Source: an uncultured Leucobacter sp.
GTDB lineage: Bacteria; Actinomycetota; Actinomycetes; Actinomycetales; Microbacteriaceae
Length of the DNA: 10,653 nucleotides
Direction of reading: 5' to 3'
NCBI GenBank assembly: GCA_937967375.1
Contig: CALCJF010000059.1
Span: forward strand, 1-10,653
Below are positions 7,076 through 10,653 of the stretch, piece by piece (position 1 is the first letter of the stretch; the number at the start of each line of letters is the position of its first letter). A program made the translations under genes and the position numbers. Under the pieces are notes generated by a model. That model saw only the letters and a list, made by a program, of their open reading frames with translations. It was not told where the DNA came from and ran no database searches.

Positions 7076-8653
7076 TCAGCCCAGTTGCGAGCCGAGCGCA
7101 CCCTCGGCGGCAGCCAACACCTCTCCCGACGCGACGAACTCGTACGCCGCAGTGATGTCGGGCGAAAGGAAGCCGTCGGTGTCCGGTGCTGAGATTCGCG
7201 TGCGGAACAGCTCGTGCACTGCCGCGGTCGCGGGGGCCGGGTTGCCCGAGGCCGAAGCGGCACGGAAGTCGAGAGCGCGGGTCGAAGCCAGCAGCTCGAT
7301 CGCGAGTACGCGGGTCAGGCCATCGACCGCGCGGCGCAGCTTGCGCCCTGCATGCCAGCCCATCGAGACGTGATCCTCTTGCATTGCCGACGAGGGGATC
7401 GAGTCGACCGAGGCGGGCGCGGCGAGGCGCTTCAGCTCTGACACGATGCCTGCTGCGGTGTACTGGGCGATCATGAGACCCGAGTCGAGGCCAGCGTCTG
7501 CCGCAAGGAACGGCGGCAGACCGTGGTTACGCGCCACGTCGAGAAAGCGGTCGGTGCGGCGCTCGCTGATCGAGGCGAGGTCGGCGACGGCAATCGCGAG
7601 AAAGTCGAGCACGTAGGCGACGGGGGCGCCGTGAAAGTTGCCGTTCGACTCGACGCGGCCGTCAGGCAGCACGACCGGGTTGTCAACTGCCGAGCGCAGC
7701 TCGATCGAGGCGACTCGCGCGGCGTGCTCTGCGGTGTCGCGAGCGGCACCGTGCACCTGCGGGGCGCAGCGCAGCGAGTACGCGTCTTGCACGCGGGTGA
7801 ACTCGCCCTCTTGCGGGCGCTGCACGAGCGTCGATGGGGCGAGGATCGCGGCCATGTTCGAAGCGGCGGCCGCCTGGCCCGGGTGCGGTCGAAGGGCGTG
7901 CAGCTCGGCGGCGAACACCGAGTCGGTGCCGGTAAGAGCCTCGACGCTTGCGGCAGCAGCGAAGTCGGCGGTCTTGAAGAGTGCCGACAGGTCGTGCAGC
8001 GCGAGGCACAGCATGCCGAGCATGCCGTCGGTGCCGTTGATGAGGGCGAGTCCCTCCTTCTCGGCGAGCACGACCGGCTCGATGCCCGCGGCAGTCAGCG
8101 CCGAAGCGGCATCGACGGGCGCGGTGTGGCGATCCTCTGCGGAAGCACTTGAGGCGACGCGAACCTGACCCTCGCCCATGACCGTGAGTGCGCAGTGAGC
8201 GAGCGGGCTGAGGTCGCCCGAGCAGCCGAGCGAACCGTACTCGTGCACGACGGGGCTGATGCCCGCGTTGAGAATCGCGGCATAGGTCTCGGCGACGATC
8301 GGGCGCACGCCGGTGCGGCCGCTGGCGAGCGTGTTGAGGCGAAGCAGCATGAGGGCGCGCACGACCTCGCGCTCGACCTCTGCGCCGGTGCCCGCGGCGT
8401 GCGAACGAATCAAGCTGCGCTGCAGCTGCTGGCGCTTCTCGCTGGCGATCTGCACCTTTGCGAGGGCACCGAAGCCGGTCGAGACGCCGTAGTGGGGCCT
8501 CGTGTCGTTCGCGAGTTCTTCGATCATGCGGCGGCTTTCGCCGATGCGGGTGAGGGCGTCGGCATCGATCTCGACGCGGGCATCAAAACGGGCTACTGCG
8601 ACAACGTCTGCGACGGTGAGGGGTGCTGCTCCGAGGATCACTGTGTTGCTCAT
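7076..8653 (-). CDS. hutH: Histidine ammonia-lyase (histidase)
   Basis: First step of histidine degradation: removes ammonia from L-histidine to give trans-urocanate; a cytosolic, normally tetrameric enzyme. At 525 aa it is a typical full-length member. Seen: HYGVSTGFGALA (54-65) with the catalytic Tyr55; the MIO-cofactor block GSLGCSGDLSPLAH (140-153), where Cys144-Ser145-Gly146 cyclise; NGTDGMLG (206-213); RVQDAYSLRCAPQVHGA (287-303); DNPVV (324-328); SNGNFHG (336-342); and QEDHVSMG (425-432). Most bacteria have Ala-Ser-Gly at the cofactor; Cys-Ser-Gly is, as I recall, usual in actinobacteria and should be functional. The gene diverges from hutG across a 179-bp region holding the putative HutR operator. 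No Shine-Dalgarno precedes the ATG; a TGAAAT hexamer 6 nt upstream suggests a leaderless message. Confidence 0.97.
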   Translation of the reverse strand: MSNTVILGAAPLTVADVVAVARFDARVEIDADALTRIGESRRMIEELANDTRPHYGVSTGFGALAKVQIASEKRQQLQRSLIRSHAAGTGAEVEREVVRALMLLRLNTLASGRTGVRPIVAETYAAILNAGISPVVHEYGSLGCSGDLSPLAHCALTVMGEGQVRVASSASAEDRHTAPVDAASALTAAGIEPVVLAEKEGLALINGTDGMLGMLCLALHDLSALFKTADFAAAASVEALTGTDSVFAAELHALRPHPGQAAAASNMAAILAPSTLVQRPQEGEFTRVQDAYSLRCAPQVHGAARDTAEHAARVASIELRSAVDNPVVLPDGRVESNGNFHGAPVAYVLDFLAIAVADLASISERRTDRFLDVARNHGLPPFLAADAGLDSGLMIAQYTAAGIVSELKRLAAPASVDSIPSSAMQEDHVSMGWHAGRKLRRAVDGLTRVLAIELLASTRALDFRAASASGNPAPATAAVHELFRTRISAPDTDGFLSPDITAAYEFVASGEVLAAAEGALGSQLG

Positions 8654-8659
8654 GCATCG

Positions 8660-8665
8660 ATTTCA
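8660..8665 (-). promoter_or_regulatory. Candidate -10 hexamer of hutH
   Basis: On the minus strand TGAAAT (4/6 to TATAAT) ends 6 nt before the hutH ATG, compatible with a leaderless mRNA. The -35 position reads TAGCCA, far from TTGACA, which would suit an activator-dependent promoter. The centre of the palindrome 8709-8724 is about 63 bp upstream of the implied start. Confidence 0.35.
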
Positions 8666-8708
8666 GCGCATACGAGAGTGCGTGGCTACCCCCGACGTGC
8701 AGCATTTC

Positions 8709-8724
8709 GTCTGGAATCCCAGAC
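8709..8724. promoter_or_regulatory. Putative HutR (IclR-type) operator shared by hutH and hutG
   Basis: GTCTGGAATCCCAGAC is a 16-bp palindrome broken by one mismatched pair. Its core TCTGGAATCCCAGA (8710-8723) agrees with TCTGwwATwCCAGA, the motif I recall for the IclR-type HutR of Corynebacterium resistens, at all eleven non-w positions and one of three w positions. It sits in the middle of the hutH-hutG divergent region, at about -63 for hutH (if leaderless) and about -61 for a hutG start near 8778. Both are usual places for an activator touching RNA polymerase. An IclR gene lies 2.6 kb away. The palindrome and position are seen; the binding protein is inferred. Confidence 0.7.
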
Positions 8725-8765
8725 TGCGGCACACGTCTGCTGCGCGTTCCACCAGGGATTTCAGC

Positions 8766-8771
8766 TTTAAT
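8766..8771 (+). promoter_or_regulatory. Candidate -10 hexamer of hutG
   Basis: TTTAAT matches TATAAT at five of six positions and is the best -10 in the region. It would start RNA near 8778. The expected -35 position (CGCGTT) is poor, as for an activated promoter with its operator at 8709-8724. A start at 8778 would exclude the GGAGG at 8773-8777 from the mRNA, so this promoter and translation of the leader ORF 8785-8820 from that GGAGG exclude one another. Confidence 0.45.
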
Positions 8772-8784
8772 CGGAGGTATCGGC

Positions 8785-8820
8785 GTGAAACTTCCGGTTG
8801 AAGCGCATTTCTCCGTCTGA
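8785..8820 (+). CDS. Possible 11-codon leader peptide before hutG
   Basis: GTG AAA ... TGA encodes MKLPVEAHFSV. GGAGG at 8773-8777 is an excellent Shine-Dalgarno 7 nt before the GTG, better than that of hutG. The ORF is in the same frame as hutG, and its TGA (8818-8820) overlaps the AAGGG ribosome site of hutG, so ribosomes ending here could feed hutG initiation. It might be a short regulatory leader, or the remains of a longer hutG N-terminus cut off by a nonsense mutation. One His codon (CAT) is present, too few for classical attenuation. It depends on transcription starting upstream of 8773. Confidence 0.35.
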   Translation: MKLPVEAHFSV

Positions 8821-8824
8821 AGGG
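8820..8824 (+). promoter_or_regulatory. Shine-Dalgarno deciding the hutG start
   Basis: AAGGG lies 8 nt before the ATG at 8833, which favours that start over the in-frame GTG at 8824 (which overlaps this site) and the ATG at 8845. Confidence 0.6.
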
Positions 8825-8832
8825 TGACTCAC

Positions 8833-9789
8833 ATGAGCAGCAGCATGAGCAGCACAAAGCTTTCGCACGACGAGCTCTGGCCGCGTGCCGGGGGGTGGGC
8901 GCAGCCTGCTGGCGAGCGCACCGACCTCACCATCGTGGGCGTGCCGACGAGCCGCACCTCGCTGTCGCCGACCAACGCGCACGAGACGCCCGCCGCAATT
9001 CGCGACGCCCTGCGCCGCTACTCAACCCACATCGTCGCGCCAGGCGCCCCGGGGCACCGTGGTGGCGAGAATGAGATCGTGCTGCACGAGTCGCTGAGCA
9101 TCGCCGACGCGGGCGACCTTGCCGACCCAGACACCGAGGCCGGTGAAGAAACAGCAGCGAAAAGGATCGCAGAGCTCGCTGCACAGGCAGACCTCGTGGT
9201 GGCGCTCGGCGGCGACAACGCCTGCACCGTTCCCGCAGCGCTCGGAGTCGCTGAGGCGCACGGAGGGCTCGCGAACGCTGGCCTCATCACGCTCGACGCC
9301 CACCACGACCTACGCGATGGGCGCAGCAACGGCTCGCCGGTGCGCAGGCTTATCGAGATGGGCCTGAATCCGCGCCGCGTAGTGCAGATCGGCATTGCCG
9401 ACTTTGCGAACTCGCAGGCGTACCGGCAGCGGGCGAAAGATCTCGGCATCACCGTGATTCACCGCGATGAACTGCATGATCGCCCGTTGAAGGAGATCGT
9501 CGCCGAGGCACTCGCGATTGCGGGCGGTGGCGGTGGCGCGATTCACGTCGACCTCGACGTCGACGTGTGTGACCGCAGCGTGGCCCCGGGCTGCCCGGCG
9601 TCGGTGCCCGGCGGGCTGCAGGCGCACGAGTTGCGTCGCGTTGCACGCCTGCTCGCGGCAGATTCGCGGGTTCGAGGTCTCGACATTGCCGAGGTCGATG
9701 CGACGGCAGATGCGCCCGATGCCCGCACGGTGCGCCTCGCGGCGCTGCTCGTGCTCGAGGCGGCGGCGGGGCTCGCGCTGCGCGCCTGA
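8833..9789 (+). CDS. hutG: Formimidoylglutamase (arginase/agmatinase superfamily)
   Basis: Last step of the route: hydrolyses N-formimidoyl-L-glutamate to L-glutamate and formamide at a binuclear manganese centre; cytosolic. It has 318 aa from the chosen ATG. Seen: LGGDNACTVPAA (125-136) at the first metal motif; DAHHDLRDG (155-163), with Asp155, His157 and Asp159 as ligands; LDVDVCDRSVAPG (241-253), with Asp242 and Asp244; and AEVDATADAPDARTVRLAA (286-304). In most relatives the first motif is GGDH, its His binding Mn(A); here it is Asn129, which may be a subgroup trait or weaken one metal site. The arginase fold plus neighbouring hutH make formimidoylglutamase more likely than agmatinase or arginase. 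The Ser-rich N-terminus (MSSSMSST) is probably disordered. The stop is 26 bases from the convergent SRPBCC gene, with no obvious terminator between. Confidence 0.92.
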   Translation: MSSSMSSTKLSHDELWPRAGGWAQPAGERTDLTIVGVPTSRTSLSPTNAHETPAAIRDALRRYSTHIVAPGAPGHRGGENEIVLHESLSIADAGDLADPDTEAGEETAAKRIAELAAQADLVVALGGDNACTVPAALGVAEAHGGLANAGLITLDAHHDLRDGRSNGSPVRRLIEMGLNPRRVVQIGIADFANSQAYRQRAKDLGITVIHRDELHDRPLKEIVAEALAIAGGGGGAIHVDLDVDVCDRSVAPGCPASVPGGLQAHELRRVARLLAADSRVRGLDIAEVDATADAPDARTVRLAALLVLEAAAGLALRA

Positions 9790-9815
9790 GCGGGCAGCGC
9801 GAGCGATCCTCGTGG

Positions 9816-10653
9816 CTATGAAGCGAATACCTCGGTCTCGAGGCGTGTGAAGCTCGCCTCCATGCCGTCGGCCATGCCGGTCGCGAGCACCATCTCGCGC
9901 ACCTCGGTGCTCGGGTAGGTGATCAGGTACGACGCGAGCGTGCCGCCCTCAACAGGGGTGAAGGTGAGCTCGTTGAGCGTCTCTGCGCTCGCGGCGCCCT
10001 CGGGGTCGGCAGGGGAGACCATGCGCTCCGTGGTCACCAACCTGTGCGGCGGGGCCGCCTCGACGACCACACCGACGAAGCCGAAACTCTCGCCCGACTC
10101 GACATGGCGCCACTCGGTGTGCATCGCAGCGCCGGGCACCGCGCCGACCTCGCACACGGTCATCTCCCAGCCGTCGGGGCCGAGTTGCCAGCGACGCAGG
10201 AGCGCCTCGTCGGTGAATGCCTGCCAGAGCTGCGGCACTGATCCTCGCACCACACGGGCAACGCGTGCCTGGGTTTCGCCGACGAGCTGCACCTCGGTGC
10301 GGTTGCCGGCTGCGAAGGACGAAAGATCGGCGAGCACATCGTCCATCTGACCCATCGCCTCGCGCATGCCCTCGATCTGGCCCATTGCGATCAGCTGCTC
10401 CAGGTCTTCGAGCGAGTCGTGGTAGCTGGTGCAAACGACTCGTGAGCCGAGAGCGGTCTCGCTGAACTCGAACACCATTCGCCCCTCGGGCATATCGGTG
10501 TTCGGGGTGCCGTCTTCGTTCGCGAACCCGTCGCGCACCTCGAATGAGCGGCCTTCGTCGACCGCGGTCCAACGCCAGTACCCACCGTGACGATCGCCCT
10601 CGGGTCCGGTCATGTAGTAGAGCGACAGGGCGCCGGGGGACAGCTCGTGTTGC
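9816..10653 (-). CDS. Tandem SRPBCC (AHSA1-like) domain protein, N-terminus beyond the window
   Basis: The frame stays open from the right edge: 13 residues ending in LSLYY precede the first Met (10613-10611), and they continue the START-like sheet, so that Met is internal. Visible are about 278 residues. Counting from that Met: the rest of a first AHSA1/SRPBCC domain (YWRWTAVDEGRSFEVRDGF, 12-30, then FEFSE...VVCTSYHD and the C-terminal helix around 79-95), followed by a complete second domain (about 107-265), including the SVPQLWQAFTDEALLRRW helix (125-142) and WEMTVCEVGAVPGA (149-162). The family binds hydrophobic ligands or assists Hsp90-type systems, but actinobacterial members are mostly uncharacterised, often beside ArsR-type regulators. 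No ligand can be named. It is convergent with hutG and probably unrelated to histidine use. Confidence 0.88.
   Translation of the reverse strand, partial: QHELSPGALSLYYMTGPEGDRHGGYWRWTAVDEGRSFEVRDGFANEDGTPNTDMPEGRMVFEFSETALGSRVVCTSYHDSLEDLEQLIAMGQIEGMREAMGQMDDVLADLSSFAAGNRTEVQLVGETQARVARVVRGSVPQLWQAFTDEALLRRWQLGPDGWEMTVCEVGAVPGAAMHTEWRHVESGESFGFVGVVVEAAPPHRLVTTERMVSPADPEGAASAETLNELTFTPVEGGTLASYLITYPSTEVREMVLATGMADGMEASFTRLETEVFAS

Noticed and set aside
8216..8224. Cys-Ser-Gly instead of Ala-Ser-Gly at the HutH cofactor triad
   Set aside because: Unusual against the textbook enzyme, but as I recall it is the normal form in actinobacterial HutH proteins and still forms the MIO group; not new.

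Overview
The window (about two-thirds G+C by eye) looks like chromosomal DNA of a high-GC actinobacterium. The hut proteins have actinobacterial features: a Cys-Ser-Gly MIO triad in HutH, an ASxCNPGTSYT block in HutI and an arginase-fold HutG. Several genes have a -10-like hexamer so close to the start codon that their mRNAs may be leaderless. A member of Microbacteriaceae or a relative is my best guess; this is inference, as no rRNA or marker gene is present.

Layout: (1) 1-1346, the 3' four-fifths of hutU (urocanase), running in from the left edge. (2) 1356-1467, a 112-bp imperfect palindrome, visibly poorer in G+C than its surroundings, between hutU and hutI. (3) 1556-2794, hutI (imidazolonepropionase). 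(4) 2848-4722, a P1B-type metal ATPase with a TPCPL transport motif. (5) On the minus strand, an IclR-family regulator (5258-6058) overlapping by one base a small four-helix membrane protein of unknown function (4734-5258). (6) 6100-6990, an atypical SDR/NDUFA9-like protein divergent from the regulator across 41 bp. (7) 7040-7069, a perfect 11-bp hairpin between convergent genes. (8) hutH (minus, 7076-8653) and hutG (plus, 8833-9789), divergent across a 179-bp control region. (9) 9816 to the right edge, a tandem-SRPBCC protein (minus) whose N-terminus lies outside. No gene-free stretch exceeds about 210 bp.

How it works together: HutH, HutU, HutI and HutG form the complete four-step route histidine -> urocanate -> imidazolonepropionate -> formimidoylglutamate -> glutamate + formamide. 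The cluster is split: hutUI and hutH/hutG are separated by about 4.3 kb of genes with no obvious role in the pathway, plus the IclR regulator. That regulator is the likely HutR. The main regulatory find is a near-perfect palindrome, TCTGGAATCCCAGA (8710-8723), midway between hutH and hutG. It fits, as I remember it, the binding motif of the IclR-type HutR of Corynebacterium resistens, and lies about 61-64 bp from the predicted start of each divergent transcript.

I see no phage, CRISPR, defence or biosynthetic system. The less ordinary items are the palindromic element, the operator geometry, an 11-codon leader ORF in frame just before hutG, and replaced metal-ligand residues in HutI and HutG.
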